Shown: positions 33,219-42,450, numbered from the stretch's first letter. The stretch: 64,000 nt of DNA from Coriobacteriaceae bacterium (GCA_902835305.1 CADFMD010000001.1:186001-250000), one strand, 5' to 3'. Notes: generated from the letters alone by a model not told the origin. Made by a program: numbers and translations.

Positions 33219-33797
33219 ATGCAGGAGCTTGAGGATCGTATTCGCCATGACGGCATCGTAAAGGCCGGTAACGTCCTTAAGGTTGATGCCTTCCTCAACC
33301 ACCAGTGCGACGTTGAGCTGTTTGACCACATGGGTGCCGAGTGGGCCCGTCTGTTCGGGGGCGTCGAGATCAACAAGATCCTGACGATTGAGGCTTCGGG
33401 CATTGGCATGGCTTGCATCGCGGCTCAGCATTTTGGCGGTGTGCCGGTGGTCTTTGCCAAGAAGGCGCAGTCCATCAACCTCGATGGCGAGCAATATGCC
33501 ACGACCATCTACTCCTTTACCAAGCAGAAGGAGTACCCGGTCATCGTTGGCAAGCGTTTCCTGTCCGAGGGCGACAAGGTCCTGATCATCGACGACTTCT
33601 TGGCCAACGGCTGCGCGCTCGAGGGTCTTATCAAGATCTGCGAGGCTGCGGGTGCCGAGGTGTCCGGTATTGGCATTGCAGTGGAGAAGGGCTTCCAGGG
33701 CGGCGGCGATAAGCTCCGCGAGCGCGGCTTCCGCGTCGAGAGCTTGGCCCGTATCGCCGATATGGACTGCGAGACCGGCGAGATTACCTTCGCCTAA
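33219..33797 (+). CDS. xpt: Xanthine phosphoribosyltransferase
   Basis: Xpt salvages xanthine to XMP using PRPP. The protein is 192 aa, starting [20 protein letters not shown] behind GAGAAGGGG. Motifs are [39 protein letters not shown] and the PRPP loop [19 protein letters not shown]. There is no purine riboswitch upstream. A GC hairpin (CGCGCGGTATCGTTGCCGCG) sits 20 nt before the start and could affect translation. Purine salvage fits the xanthine dehydrogenase-type enzyme encoded at 58-62 kb. Confidence 0.93.
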   Translation: MQELEDRIRHDGIVKAGNVLKVDAFLNHQCDVELFDHMGAEWARLFGGVEINKILTIEASGIGMACIAAQHFGGVPVVFAKKAQSINLDGEQYATTIYSFTKQKEYPVIVGKRFLSEGDKVLIIDDFLANGCALEGLIKICEAAGAEVSGIGIAVEKGFQGGGDKLRERGFRVESLARIADMDCETGEITFA

Positions 33798-33826
33798 GCG
33801 CGCAACACAAGCGATTGGTATGCGAT

Positions 33827-33860
33827 GTGACAAAGGGACCGTCCCTTTGTCACATTTTTT
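33827..33860 (+). terminator. Terminator-like perfect hairpin after xpt
   Basis: GTGACAAAGGGAC (33827-33839) pairs exactly with GTCCCTTTGTCAC (33841-33853), then ATTTTTTG. Its GGGAC core is shared with several other intergenic hairpins. Confidence 0.75.
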
Positions 33861-33880
33861 GTATGAGGGGAGGTGTTGAT

Positions 33881-34261
33881 ATGGATGAGAACAAGATGGG
33901 ATGGCGCGAGTATGCGCGCTATGCCGAGATGTCGGCCGAGGAGTTGGCGCGCGATTGCGAGGTGCAGGTGTTTCGCGCGACAGGTCCGGGCGGACAAGGC
34001 GTCAACACGACGGACTCGGCGGTGCGCATGAAACATATCCCTTCGGGAATTACCGTGACGGCGCGCGAGAGCCGCAGTCAGTTCCAAAACCGTAGTAGCT
34101 GCCTGCGTAAGCTGCGTGCTGAGCTTGAGCGTCGCGGGCGTCCACCGCGCCGACGCGTAAAGACCAAGGTGCCTCAGCGCTCTCGCCAGCGCAGGCTCAA
34201 TGACAAGCACTTCAACGCCATTAAAAAGGCCAACCGTCGCAAGCCGGGCAGCGACGAATAG
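33881..34261 (+). CDS. Stand-alone GGQ (RF-1 domain) protein, ArfB-like
   Basis: A 126-aa protein holding only the peptidyl-tRNA hydrolase domain of release factors. The GGQ loop is [20 protein letters not shown] (about residues 30-50), followed by [19 protein letters not shown] and a highly basic C-terminal tail ([20 protein letters not shown]). The codon-recognition domains are missing. By analogy with ArfB/YaeJ it may release peptides on stalled ribosomes, the basic tail entering the empty mRNA channel. ATG 33881 follows GGGGAGG. Confidence 0.85.
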   Translation: MDENKMGWREYARYAEMSAEELARDCEVQVFRATGPGGQGVNTTDSAVRMKHIPSGITVTARESRSQFQNRSSCLRKLRAELERRGRPPRRRVKTKVPQRSRQRRLNDKHFNAIKKANRRKPGSDE

Positions 34262-34270
34262 CCTCCTCAT

Positions 34271-34339
34271 AAGTTGCGGTGAAATAGGGACTGTTTTGCG
34301 GCTTTAGCTGCATAAACAGTCCCTATTTCACCGCAACTT
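34271..34339. repeat. Near-perfect 69-nt hairpin
   Basis: Arms of 26 nt (34271-34296 and 34314-34339) are exact complements, with outer sequence AAGTTGCGGTGAAATAGGGA. The centre GCGGC-TTTA-GCTGC also pairs, so almost all 69 nt fold. It lies between two convergent genes and may terminate both. A degenerate relative is at 13467-13533. Confidence 0.8.
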
Positions 34340-34347
34340 AGGTGGGG

Positions 34348-35310
34348 TTAGCGGATGGGGTGCCAGACGTGGAGGGCGCCGCCGAGGACGTCGACCTCGA
34401 TGCGCGAGGCGACGATGGGCTCGCCGTCGGCTTGGATGGGGTAGTTGGGCTCCTCAAAGGTGAGCTCGGCATGGCGGCAGCGGCGCATGCGAACCGGTGG
34501 CAACTTGGTATGGTGGCCGTCTTTGGCCGAGAGAAACATAGGCAGGGCAATCGCGCGAGGGACGGGGCCGCATGCGTAGCAGACGTCGAGCATGCCGTCG
34601 CAGGGGTCGGCATCGGGGCAGATGCGATAGCCCGAGCCATACGTGGGGCCCAGCTGAATCGCCATGATGATCGCCCTCACGCGCTCGGCGGGCGCGCCGT
34701 CAAAGCTGGCTGTCATGGGGTAGTTGCGATAGCGCAGGCCAAACTGCTCAAGTCCCGAGAGGGTGTAGAGCGGAGCGCCCGTCAAGCCGGTCTTTTTGCG
34801 CAGTTCGGTGGTGCCAAGGCCGATGGCGGCATCAATACCGACGGAGAGCGTCTGGTCGTAATACTCGACGATCGCCTCGCCGCTGCCGCTTGTGGGGTTC
34901 CATGAGCGAATCCGCCCGATGTCCTGACGTTGCAGCTCACAGGTGAGCAGCGCGCCAAAATCCTTGCCGGAGAAATCTTCGATGCCGAGCGTCTGGGCAA
35001 AATCGTTGCCGGAGCCCACGGGCAGGACGGCAAGAGCGGGGCGGGCGTTCTCCTTTTGCGTCATAAGCCCGTTGACGACCTCGTGGATCACGCCGTCGCC
35101 GCCGAGTGCGATAACGGTACGATAGCCCTGAGCCTGTGCGGCAAGCTCCTTGGCGTGTCCCATGTGCTCGGTTAGCACCAGATCAAACTGGGATGCGCGC
35201 GCGGTCATGTCCAAAAAGCGCTGCAGGCGCTCAGCGACCTCGCGCGCCGCACCCGACTGGGCGGCAGGGTTGGCGATTATGAGCGTGCGACCAAAATCAG
35301 TTGCGTGCAT
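34348..35310 (-). CDS. Diacylglycerol/lipid kinase family protein (YegS-like)
   Basis: A 320-aa lipid kinase of the DAGK catalytic fold. Motifs are LIIANPAAQSGAA at the start, VIALGGDGVIHEVVNGLM (nucleotide-binding GGDGT-like loop) and VLPVGSGNDFAQTLGI. The C-terminal part forms the beta-sandwich (IQADGEPIV). ATG 35310 follows AGGAG. The physiological lipid substrate is unknown; diacylglycerol or phosphatidylglycerol are typical. It lies directly downstream of the CLC gene on the same strand. Confidence 0.88.
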   Translation of the reverse strand: MHATDFGRTLIIANPAAQSGAAREVAERLQRFLDMTARASQFDLVLTEHMGHAKELAAQAQGYRTVIALGGDGVIHEVVNGLMTQKENARPALAVLPVGSGNDFAQTLGIEDFSGKDFGALLTCELQRQDIGRIRSWNPTSGSGEAIVEYYDQTLSVGIDAAIGLGTTELRKKTGLTGAPLYTLSGLEQFGLRYRNYPMTASFDGAPAERVRAIIMAIQLGPTYGSGYRICPDADPCDGMLDVCYACGPVPRAIALPMFLSAKDGHHTKLPPVRMRRCRHAELTFEEPNYPIQADGEPIVASRIEVDVLGGALHVWHPIR

Positions 35311-35397
35311 GGGGCGACTCCTGGCGTATGACGTGACGGTGCGGTCGCGCTCAGGTCGAATTGCCCCCGATTGTGGCTGCACGGCGAATACTAACGT

Positions 35398-36819
35398 CTA
35401 CTCTATCAGGTCGTTGTGGCGCTCGATAGCATCCGCTACCGTACCGCCCTCATCCACAATAAGCGAACGGCGTTTAGGCGAGACAATGCGCTGCGCGGGA
35501 TATACGCCGCGGTGGCCGCCGACAAGATAGCTGATAAACGCCACGATCACGAAGAAGCCGGCTGCCGTGCCGTGGAACAGGTCGATGGCCATCATACAGG
35601 TGGTGATGGGCACGTTAAGGCCGGCGCAGAAAACACCGAGCATGCCCAGCGCCGCCAGAAAGCTGGGATCGATACCGACGAGGCAACCGATCCAGCCGCC
35701 GAGCGCCGCACCGATGCCAAACAGGGGCGTGACCTCGCCGCCTTGGAAGCCCGCACCCAGGGTAAGCGCCGTCACCACGAGCTTGATGGCTGCATCCGCC
35801 AGGGTCGTGTTACCGGCGAACCCGGCGCCCGAGAGCCAGGTGGCAAGGCCGGCATACTTCCAGGCGTCGAGCATCGCGTATGCCGCGAGCACCACGAGCG
35901 CGCCCACGAGTGCGCGAGCAAGGTAGTTGGTGATAAAGCGACCGTACAGGCTTTTGACGGTTCGAACCGACCAGGCAAAGAGGCGTGCCGTCAGACCGAA
36001 GATAATGGCGCTGATAACAACGATGGCAACCGTCCGTGGTGTCATGTTGGGAACGCTGGCGATGACATTCGCTTCGTACTCGGTACCCAGGGCGAGTGAT
36101 GTAAAGTAGCCGGTAAACGAGGCGACCAGACAGTAGATGCCCGCGGTGTAGTCGATCTTGCCGATAAAACACATCTCCATGCCAAAGAACGCGCCGGCAA
36201 GGGGCGAACCGAATACGGCGCCAAAGGCCGACGAGATGCCGGCGAGCATGAGGTCGTGGTGGTCATGCTTTTTGAGGTGGGCGAGGCTCGAGATGTTGCT
36301 GGCGATGGTGCCGCCAATCTGTACCGCGGCTCCCTCGCGACCGGCCGATCCGCCCGTTAGGTGCGTGAGCGTGGAGCAGACGAAGGTGAGGACGGCCATG
36401 CGCATATGGATGAGACGTGTGCCCAGAGCGGAGTCGATGACCAGGTTGTTGCCTCGTTTGGCGGCAAGGCCGTGGTTTTTGTACACCCATGCGGTGGCCA
36501 TGCCCACAACGGGAAGCAGCGCGTAAATCCATGCATGGTGCTCGCGATAGTCGGTCGCGATATTCAGCGAGGCCAAAAACGCCCAAGCGGCAACGCCCAT
36601 GGCGAGCGAGACGATGACGACGAGTGCGAGCAACTTGGCGCTTGCGAGTAGGTTGCGGACATTGCGGCGCGTGTCGGCAGCTAAGAGATGCTCGGAGCGG
36701 GTGATCTGATGCCTGCCAGCCATGATGACGTCGTTCAGGGAGAAAAAACCGCCGTCGTCGAGCGGCTGGGAATGATCCTGCGCCTCGTTTGCGCTTTCGG
36801 GTTTGTCGTTATGAGCCAT
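35398..36819 (-). CDS. CLC-family antiporter of the fluoride-exporting (CLC-F) type
   Basis: A 473-aa chloride-channel family protein with about 10-12 membrane helices after a 70-aa soluble N-terminus. Three motifs differ from chloride CLCs and match CLC-F: GNNLVIDSAL in place of the GSGIP loop, GGSAGREGAAVQIGG (GREGA rather than GREGP), and GAGFQGGEVTPLFGIGA. CLC-F proteins expel fluoride in exchange for protons. ATG 36819 follows AGAGGA. I found no fluoride riboswitch upstream. The fluoride assignment is inference from these motifs. Confidence 0.82.
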   Translation of the reverse strand: MAHNDKPESANEAQDHSQPLDDGGFFSLNDVIMAGRHQITRSEHLLAADTRRNVRNLLASAKLLALVVIVSLAMGVAAWAFLASLNIATDYREHHAWIYALLPVVGMATAWVYKNHGLAAKRGNNLVIDSALGTRLIHMRMAVLTFVCSTLTHLTGGSAGREGAAVQIGGTIASNISSLAHLKKHDHHDLMLAGISSAFGAVFGSPLAGAFFGMEMCFIGKIDYTAGIYCLVASFTGYFTSLALGTEYEANVIASVPNMTPRTVAIVVISAIIFGLTARLFAWSVRTVKSLYGRFITNYLARALVGALVVLAAYAMLDAWKYAGLATWLSGAGFAGNTTLADAAIKLVVTALTLGAGFQGGEVTPLFGIGAALGGWIGCLVGIDPSFLAALGMLGVFCAGLNVPITTCMMAIDLFHGTAAGFFVIVAFISYLVGGHRGVYPAQRIVSPKRRSLIVDEGGTVADAIERHNDLIE

Positions 36820-37029
36820 ATGTTCCTCTTTTAGGTTGTAACGCAAGCATTATAAAACGCGGTAAACGCGACGAGCCGGTGGGTTGGTTTCCATTCTGTT
36901 TCGCGGCCTGCAACCGACAGGTGTATTTGCGGGTACAGGCCGAGTCGCGGTCGTGCGTCGGGGGATTATACTGAGACAAGCATAAAGAATCGGCGCTCCT
37001 GTTGTGCGCCGTGGCATTAAGAGGTGCAT

Positions 37030-38292
37030 ATGGCAGAGAAACTCATTCCGCTGGAGGACGCGCAGTCGATTGTTCTGTCGCACGTTGCTCCGACCGATCT
37101 CGTCGAGATTCCCGTGTGGCAGGCCGCCGGTCTTCCCTTGGTCGAGGACGCGGTGGCCGATATCGACATCTCGCCGTTTGCCAACAGCGCTATGGACGGA
37201 TATGCCGTGCGTTCGGCGGACTTGGCGCAGGCGTCTGGCGAGGCGCCGGTGACGCTCGACGTTATCGGACACGAGGCCGCGGGCCATGTGTTTGAGGGCG
37301 CTCTTGGCCCGGGCGAGACGGTCCGCATCATGACGGGCGCGCCGGTGCCCGAGGGTGCGGATGCCGTGGTGAAATACGAGATCGTCGAGGTGCTTGACGG
37401 CGATGGCAACGAGGGCTCACATGTGAGCTTCTCGACGCCTGCCAAGGTGGGGGAGAACGTTCGCTCTGCCGCCGAGGAGGCCCATGCCGGCGACGTCGTG
37501 ATGCGTGCTGGCGAGGTTGTGGCTCCGGCCGGCGCCGGCCTGCTGGCGAGCGCAGGGTATGCGAGCGTGAAGGTGCATGCCGCCCCGCGCGTGGGCATTA
37601 TCTCGCTGGGGACGGAACTGGTCGCGCCGAGTGAGCTGCCGGCGCGCGGGCAGATTCGCGACTCCAACTCCTCGGCGTTGATGGCCGAGGCAGTCGATGC
37701 CGGCGCCGAGCCCGTGTTCTACGGCATTGCGCCCGATGATGAGCAGGTGATTGCCGAGCTGGTACATCGTGCCGTGCAGGAGTGCGATTTTGTCATTACG
37801 AGCGGTGGCGCCTCGGCGGGCGATTACGACTACGTGACGGCGCTCGTTCGGCGCGAGGGCGAGGTGCTATTTGACCGCATCTCGATGCGTCCCGGCAAGG
37901 CCATCACGTTTGGCTTGCTCGGGGGTAAGCCGTATTTGGGGCTTTCGGGCAATCCCGCGGCGGCGTATGTGGGCTTTGAGATGCTCGCCCGCCCCGCGAT
38001 CCGCAAGATGCGCGGCTTTGCCGAGGGTGCGCGTCCCGTGCAGCAGGCGATATTGACGCACGGCGTGAAGAAGCGCCAGGACCGACGCTTCTTCGATCGC
38101 GCCACGGTTTTGCACGACCCCGAGACCGACGAGCTGTTGGTGACCGAGGCCAAGACGCAGAATTCGGCGCTGCTCGGCACGATGCAGCGGGCCAACTGTC
38201 TGCTACGTATTGACGAAGGGCCGTGCGAGCTCAAGGCGGGAGATGTCGTGGACGTTGTGCGCGTCGACCTGCCTGAGGGAACGGTGCTATAG
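37030..38292 (+). CDS. moeA: Molybdopterin molybdenumtransferase
   Basis: MoeA inserts molybdate into adenylated molybdopterin to give the molybdenum cofactor. The protein is 420 aa. Motifs are PFANSAMDGYAVRSADL, VRIMTGAPVPEGADAVVKYE, GIISLGTELV, RDSNSSALMAEA, VITSGGASAGDYDYV and LLGGKPYLGLSGNPAAAYV. It is followed 10 nt later by mogA and then by modABC, a local molybdenum set. The client in this window is the molybdenum hydroxylase at 59-61.8 kb. Confidence 0.95.
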   Translation: MAEKLIPLEDAQSIVLSHVAPTDLVEIPVWQAAGLPLVEDAVADIDISPFANSAMDGYAVRSADLAQASGEAPVTLDVIGHEAAGHVFEGALGPGETVRIMTGAPVPEGADAVVKYEIVEVLDGDGNEGSHVSFSTPAKVGENVRSAAEEAHAGDVVMRAGEVVAPAGAGLLASAGYASVKVHAAPRVGIISLGTELVAPSELPARGQIRDSNSSALMAEAVDAGAEPVFYGIAPDDEQVIAELVHRAVQECDFVITSGGASAGDYDYVTALVRREGEVLFDRISMRPGKAITFGLLGGKPYLGLSGNPAAAYVGFEMLARPAIRKMRGFAEGARPVQQAILTHGVKKRQDRRFFDRATVLHDPETDELLVTEAKTQNSALLGTMQRANCLLRIDEGPCELKAGDVVDVVRVDLPEGTVL

Positions 38293-38302
38293 GAGGAACG
38301 CT

Positions 38303-38782
38303 ATGGAGTTGAAGATTTCGATCGTGACGTGCTCGGATACGCGCGACCTTGCCCAGGACGAGGCGGGTGCCGCGCTCGAGGAACTTATCGTGGCGCAGGG
38401 ATGGACGGTCGCCTCGCATGTGGTCGTGCGCGACGACGTTAGCGAAATCGGTGATGCCATTGTGGAGGCCGCCGATGAGTGCCACGCCAATGTCGTGCTC
38501 ACCTGCGGCGGCACGGGGCTTTCGATGCGCGATGTAACGCCCGAGGCGACGCGTGCCGTCTGCGACCGCGAAGTGCCGGGTATTGCAGAGGCAATCCGTG
38601 CGTACTCCATGACCAAGACGCGCCGCGCTATGCTCTCGCGCGCCGTGTGCATGCAGCGTGGGTATACGCTTGTCATCAACTTTCCGGGATCTACGAAAGC
38701 GGCCCGCGAAAGCTGGGAGGCTGTGAGCGACCAGCTGGAGCATGCGGCCCAAATGACGGCGGGCGGCGGGCACGCCAAATAA
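38303..38782 (+). CDS. mogA: Molybdopterin adenylyltransferase (MogA/MoaB family)
   Basis: This enzyme adenylates molybdopterin before MoeA acts. The protein is 159 aa and starts MELKISIVTCSDTRDLAQDE. The family signature is VVLTCGGTGLSMRDVTPEAT, followed by GIAEAIRAYSMTKTRRAMLSR and LVINFPGSTKAARESWE. AGGAGGAA lies at the right distance from ATG 38303, almost touching the moeA stop, so translation is probably coupled. It could equally be named moaB; the reaction is the same. Confidence 0.92.
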   Translation: MELKISIVTCSDTRDLAQDEAGAALEELIVAQGWTVASHVVVRDDVSEIGDAIVEAADECHANVVLTCGGTGLSMRDVTPEATRAVCDREVPGIAEAIRAYSMTKTRRAMLSRAVCMQRGYTLVINFPGSTKAARESWEAVSDQLEHAAQMTAGGGHAK

Positions 38783-38794
38783 GCGCGCTACCTG

Positions 38795-38829
38795 CGGCGG
38801 AGCGACTTTGCGAGTCGCTCCGCCTTTTT
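38795..38829 (+). terminator. Intrinsic terminator after mogA
   Basis: GGCGGAGCGACT pairs with AGTCGCTCCGCC around TTGCG, then TTTTTA. It separates moeA-mogA from modABC. Confidence 0.88.
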
Positions 38830-38894
38830 ATGCGGCGACAGCGCGGAACGTCATGAGACTATCGGCGAAAGAGAATTATCAGACGAGAAATCTT

Positions 38895-38926
38895 TATCAC
38901 TGATATTATTCGCGCGGAAGTATAAT
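38895..38926 (+). promoter_or_regulatory. Candidate modA promoter with operator-like palindrome
   Basis: TATAAT at 38921-38926 is a consensus -10; no good -35 is present. The palindrome TATCACTGATA (38895-38905) covers the -35 region and could bind an activator or a ModE-type regulator (inference). Confidence 0.4.
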
Positions 38927-38985
38927 CTAGTTACAGAATAAAGCTCGCGGCGGGCGCCCGGGCGTAGCCTTCGAAAGGGTTGAAC

Positions 38986-39858
38986 ATGTTCGATATGGTT
39001 TCTCGCCGCGGATTCGTCTCGCTTTCTGCTGTCGCCGCTGCCGGCCTTGGTCTTGCCGGCTGCTCCGGCAACAAGGGGCCTGAGTCGACCGGCTCCGATG
39101 CCGGTTCCGCCAAGATTTCGTCCAAGAAGGCTGTCGAGCTGCAGGTCTTCGCTGCCAACTCGCTCGAGAAGGCCCTGCCCGAGGTTCAGGAGCTTTACAC
39201 CGAGCAGACCGGCACCACGTTTGCCGACACGCAGTTTAAGGGCTCCGGCGACCTCGTCGAGCAAATGCGTACCGGCGCCACGGTCGATGTGCTCATCACC
39301 GCTTCCAAGGGCACCATGGACGACGTCGAAGCCGCCGAGCTCGTCGATACAGGCACGCGAGAGGACATGTTTGTCAACGACCTCGTGATCATTCGCGCCG
39401 AGGGCTCCGACACCAAGGTCGAGGCCATCGCCGACGTCGCGAATCTGGACGGCAAAATTGCCATTGGCGACGCCAAGACCGTCCCCGCCGGCAAGTACGC
39501 CAACCAAGCGCTGGCTTCCGTGGGCCTCTACACCGGCACCGAGGGCGACGACGGCGAGTATGCTCCCGAGATCGCCGACAAGGTCGCACTGGCAGACAAA
39601 GTTGGTACCGCTGCCGCCTATGTGTCCACAGGCGACTGCGTGGCCGGTTTTGTCTACAGCTCTGATATCTTCCGCTACGACGGCATCGAGGAGGCCTTCG
39701 TGTGCCCCGAGGATTCGCACAAGCCCATCGTGTACCCGGGTGCCGTTGCCGAGAGCTCCGAGCATGCCGACGAGGCCAAGGCGTTCATCGACTTCTGCCT
39801 GACCAACAAGAAAGCCCAGAAGATTTGGGCCAAGTACGGCTTTGAGCTTTCCGAGTAG
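38986..39858 (+). CDS. modA: Molybdate ABC transporter substrate-binding lipoprotein
   Basis: ModA captures molybdate outside the cell. The protein is 290 aa. ATG 38986 follows GAAAGGG. The signal peptide has a lipobox (VAAAGLGLAGC), so it is a lipoprotein, with SRRGF near the N-terminus hinting at a Tat-like signal. Family motifs are LQVFAANSLEKALPEVQELY, QFKGSGDLVEQMRTGATVDV and VPAGKYANQAL. modB and modC follow on the same strand. Confidence 0.93.
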   Translation: MFDMVSRRGFVSLSAVAAAGLGLAGCSGNKGPESTGSDAGSAKISSKKAVELQVFAANSLEKALPEVQELYTEQTGTTFADTQFKGSGDLVEQMRTGATVDVLITASKGTMDDVEAAELVDTGTREDMFVNDLVIIRAEGSDTKVEAIADVANLDGKIAIGDAKTVPAGKYANQALASVGLYTGTEGDDGEYAPEIADKVALADKVGTAAAYVSTGDCVAGFVYSSDIFRYDGIEEAFVCPEDSHKPIVYPGAVAESSEHADEAKAFIDFCLTNKKAQKIWAKYGFELSE

Positions 39859-39926
39859 TGCGTCTTGGCGCGATAATTCCATCGTTTTGTGTTTAACTCC
39901 GTCCTTGTATTCTCTTGGAGCTTTTC

Positions 39927-41369
39927 GTGCTTAATAGATTCCGCATGCTTGCCGCCTGTGCTTTGACCTTCGCGCTTTGCTGGGTGCCGGGATTTGCGTT
40001 TGCTGGGGACGCTGGGGACGGGGCCCAGGATGCTGCGACCGCTCATGGGCTTTCCTATGGGATCGAGGGTTTTGAGCGGTTGGCCAAGGGGACCGCTCGT
40101 GCCATGGAGGGCCAGCCTGAGGGCTACCGGTTTCCCGTTGACGAGGACGTTGACCTTGTAGTGGCGCCTGCTGCCGATCGCGTTGTGGCGTGGATATCGC
40201 CCAAAGCGGTCGAGAAGTATGGATTGGATCCGCAGGATAACGAGTGCGTATCGGGTCTCAAGGCCCTCGTCTGTGAGCTCGACAGCGCAAACTGCATGGG
40301 AGGTGCGCAGCTGGGGGACGTGGATCTTCCTTGGTATGTCACGGAGGAAACAACGTTTGATGCCGGCGGGTATACCTATGGCTTTGACGAGCGCGGCGCG
40401 GATGGGGACCGCTATGTGGTGATTGCATCAGCCTCGGGTGATGCCAAGGGCGGCGCGCGTTGGCTTGATAGTGCTCAAATGGTTGAAGCATCGTCTGTCG
40501 TGTTGCGGGATGAGCAGGGGCCCTTGACCTCTCTGGCCTCCTTTTTGGGCGACATCGACTATCGCCCGTTTTGGGTGTCCATTAAAACGAGCGGCCTTGC
40601 CCTGCTGATCTCCTTTGCGCTGGGCCTGTTCGCCGCGTGGAAGACTATGGGTACCTCGAGCCGCATCAAGGGCCTGCTCGATTCGGTCTTTACGATTCCT
40701 ATGGTGCTGCCGCCCACGGTCTGCGGCTTTCTGCTTCTCATGCTGTTTGGCCGCTCGACCGGGGTGGGCCAGTGGCTCATCGCGCACGGCATCTCGATCG
40801 TCTTTACGTGGCCTGCGGCGGTCATTTCGGCCGTCGTTGTGTCGTTTCCGCTGGTCTACCGCACGGCGCTCGGAGCCTTCGAGAGCCTCGACACGCAGAT
40901 GCTCGACGCCGCGCGAACCCTGGGATGGTCCGAGCGTCGCATCTTTACCAAGCTTATGATGCCGCTCGGCTGGCCCTCGATTGCCGCCGGCACGGTGCTC
41001 GCCTTTGCCCGCGCGATGGGCGAGTTCGGTTGCACCCTGTTCTTTGCGGGCAACTACGCTGGCATTACCCAGACCATCCCCATCGCCATCTACTTTGAGT
41101 GGATGGGCGGCAACACGTCGGTGGCGCTCTTTTGGGTCATCGTCGTAATCGTGTTCAGCTTCCTGGTCATTCTGTTCATCAATATGTACACGGCGCATTC
41201 GCAAAAGTACCGCGAGCGCGGCCTGTCCCGCGCGGAGCGCAAGCGGGCCAAGCAGCTGGGCGGTCAGGCCGATTCGCTCGACCCGGCGGGCGGCGATGCA
41301 CTGCGTATCGATCGCGAGGCGCTGGCCGAGCTTATGCGCGATGACACGGTCGCAAAGGGAGGTCGATAA
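39927..41369 (+). CDS. modB: Molybdate ABC transporter permease with N-terminal extension
   Basis: The C-terminal half (about residues 205-450) is a normal ModB permease with six hydrophobic helices: LALLISFALGLFAAW, the coupling helix LDAARTLGWSERRIFTKLMM, and AFARAMGEFGCTLFFAGNYAG. The first 200 residues are unusual: a signal-like helix (MLAACALTFALCWVPGFAFA) and then a soluble domain (GLSYGIEGFERLAKGTARAM, VVAPAADRVVAWISPKAVEK). Normal ModB is about 225-265 aa; this is about 480. GTG 39927 is chosen because GGAG lies 6 nt upstream. The basic C-terminal tail is also longer than usual. Confidence 0.85.
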   Translation: MLNRFRMLAACALTFALCWVPGFAFAGDAGDGAQDAATAHGLSYGIEGFERLAKGTARAMEGQPEGYRFPVDEDVDLVVAPAADRVVAWISPKAVEKYGLDPQDNECVSGLKALVCELDSANCMGGAQLGDVDLPWYVTEETTFDAGGYTYGFDERGADGDRYVVIASASGDAKGGARWLDSAQMVEASSVVLRDEQGPLTSLASFLGDIDYRPFWVSIKTSGLALLISFALGLFAAWKTMGTSSRIKGLLDSVFTIPMVLPPTVCGFLLLMLFGRSTGVGQWLIAHGISIVFTWPAAVISAVVVSFPLVYRTALGAFESLDTQMLDAARTLGWSERRIFTKLMMPLGWPSIAAGTVLAFARAMGEFGCTLFFAGNYAGITQTIPIAIYFEWMGGNTSVALFWVIVVIVFSFLVILFINMYTAHSQKYRERGLSRAERKRAKQLGGQADSLDPAGGDALRIDREALAELMRDDTVAKGGR

Positions 41370-41372
41370 GCC

Positions 41373-42443
41373 ATGTCGCTTGTTCTGGATATCAAAAAGC
41401 GCTATCCGGGGTTCACTCTCGACATGCAGCTTGAGGCCGGCGAGGAGCGCGTGGCGCTGCTGGGCGCCTCGGGTTGTGGCAAGAGCTGCACCTTGCGTTG
41501 CATTGCCGGCGTGGAGACGCCCGACGAGGGCGAGATCGTCGTCAACGGCGTGACCTTCTTTGACTCGGCGGCGGGTATCAACCTGTCGCCCCAGGAGCGC
41601 AAGTGCGCCCTGCTGTTCCAAAACTATCAGTTGTTTCCCAACATGACGGTGGCCGATAACGTATGTGCCGGTGTAAAGGACGTGGGCGACGCCGCTGCGC
41701 GCAAAAAGCTCGCCGAGCGCTATCTGGGCATTTTCGGTCTGGCCGATTTTGTCGACCGCTATCCCGCGCGACTTTCGGGCGGTCAGCAACAACGTGTGGC
41801 GCTTGCCCGCATGGTGGCGGCGCATCCGGGCATTTTTATGTTCGACGAGCCCATGAGCGCACTCGATTCCTATCTTAAGAGCGCCCTCGAGCAGAACATG
41901 CTCGACCTGTTTGACGTGTGCAACCGCACCGTGCTCTACGTGAGCCACGACATCGACGAAGCGTGCCGCCTGTGCCAGTGCATCTGCGTTATGCATAACG
42001 GGCATGTGGAGGAGATCGGCTCCGTCGGGGACGTGGTCCGCCGTCCGCAGACGCTGGCGGCGCTGCGCCTGACGGGCTGCAAGAACACAAGCCGGGCGCG
42101 CAAGATCGGCGACGAAGAAGTTGAGGCCCTCGATTGGGGCATGACCTTTAATGTAGGTCATGAGGTGCCCGACGACGTGGCGCACCTGGGCATTCGTGCG
42201 AGCTACTTTCATATTGACAATCGTGCCGAGCGGGGTCGCAACAGCTATGATTTGCACGTGGCCCGAGTGAGCGATTCACGTTTTGAGCGCCTGGTGCTGT
42301 TGGATGCGCCGCGGGCCGATGCGCCCACGCGTCTGCAGTGGAAGGTCAACAAAGTGGGCGTGCCTGTCGACGAGCTACCGCAAGCAGGCGAGACGCTGCG
42401 CATGCATTTTGATGCCAGCAGGATCCATTTGGTTTGTCGGTAG
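41373..42443 (+). CDS. modC: Molybdate ABC transporter ATP-binding protein
   Basis: ModC powers molybdate import. The protein is 356 aa and begins 3 nt after modB. Walker A is LLGASGCGKSCTLRCIAGVE, the Q-loop is in LLFQNYQLFPNM, the signature is ARLSGGQQQRVALARM, Walker B is IFMFDEPMSALD and the switch His is VLYVSHDIDEA. The region after about residue 230 is a regulatory-type domain, weaker than the TOBE domain of E. coli ModC. A terminator follows. Confidence 0.93.
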   Translation: MSLVLDIKKRYPGFTLDMQLEAGEERVALLGASGCGKSCTLRCIAGVETPDEGEIVVNGVTFFDSAAGINLSPQERKCALLFQNYQLFPNMTVADNVCAGVKDVGDAAARKKLAERYLGIFGLADFVDRYPARLSGGQQQRVALARMVAAHPGIFMFDEPMSALDSYLKSALEQNMLDLFDVCNRTVLYVSHDIDEACRLCQCICVMHNGHVEEIGSVGDVVRRPQTLAALRLTGCKNTSRARKIGDEEVEALDWGMTFNVGHEVPDDVAHLGIRASYFHIDNRAERGRNSYDLHVARVSDSRFERLVLLDAPRADAPTRLQWKVNKVGVPVDELPQAGETLRMHFDASRIHLVCR

Positions 42444-42450
42444 GGTAGAG

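Noticed and set aside
36820..37000. Fluoride (crcB) riboswitch upstream of the CLC gene
   Set aside because: No GGNGAUG...CUGAUGA pattern is visible on the minus strand.
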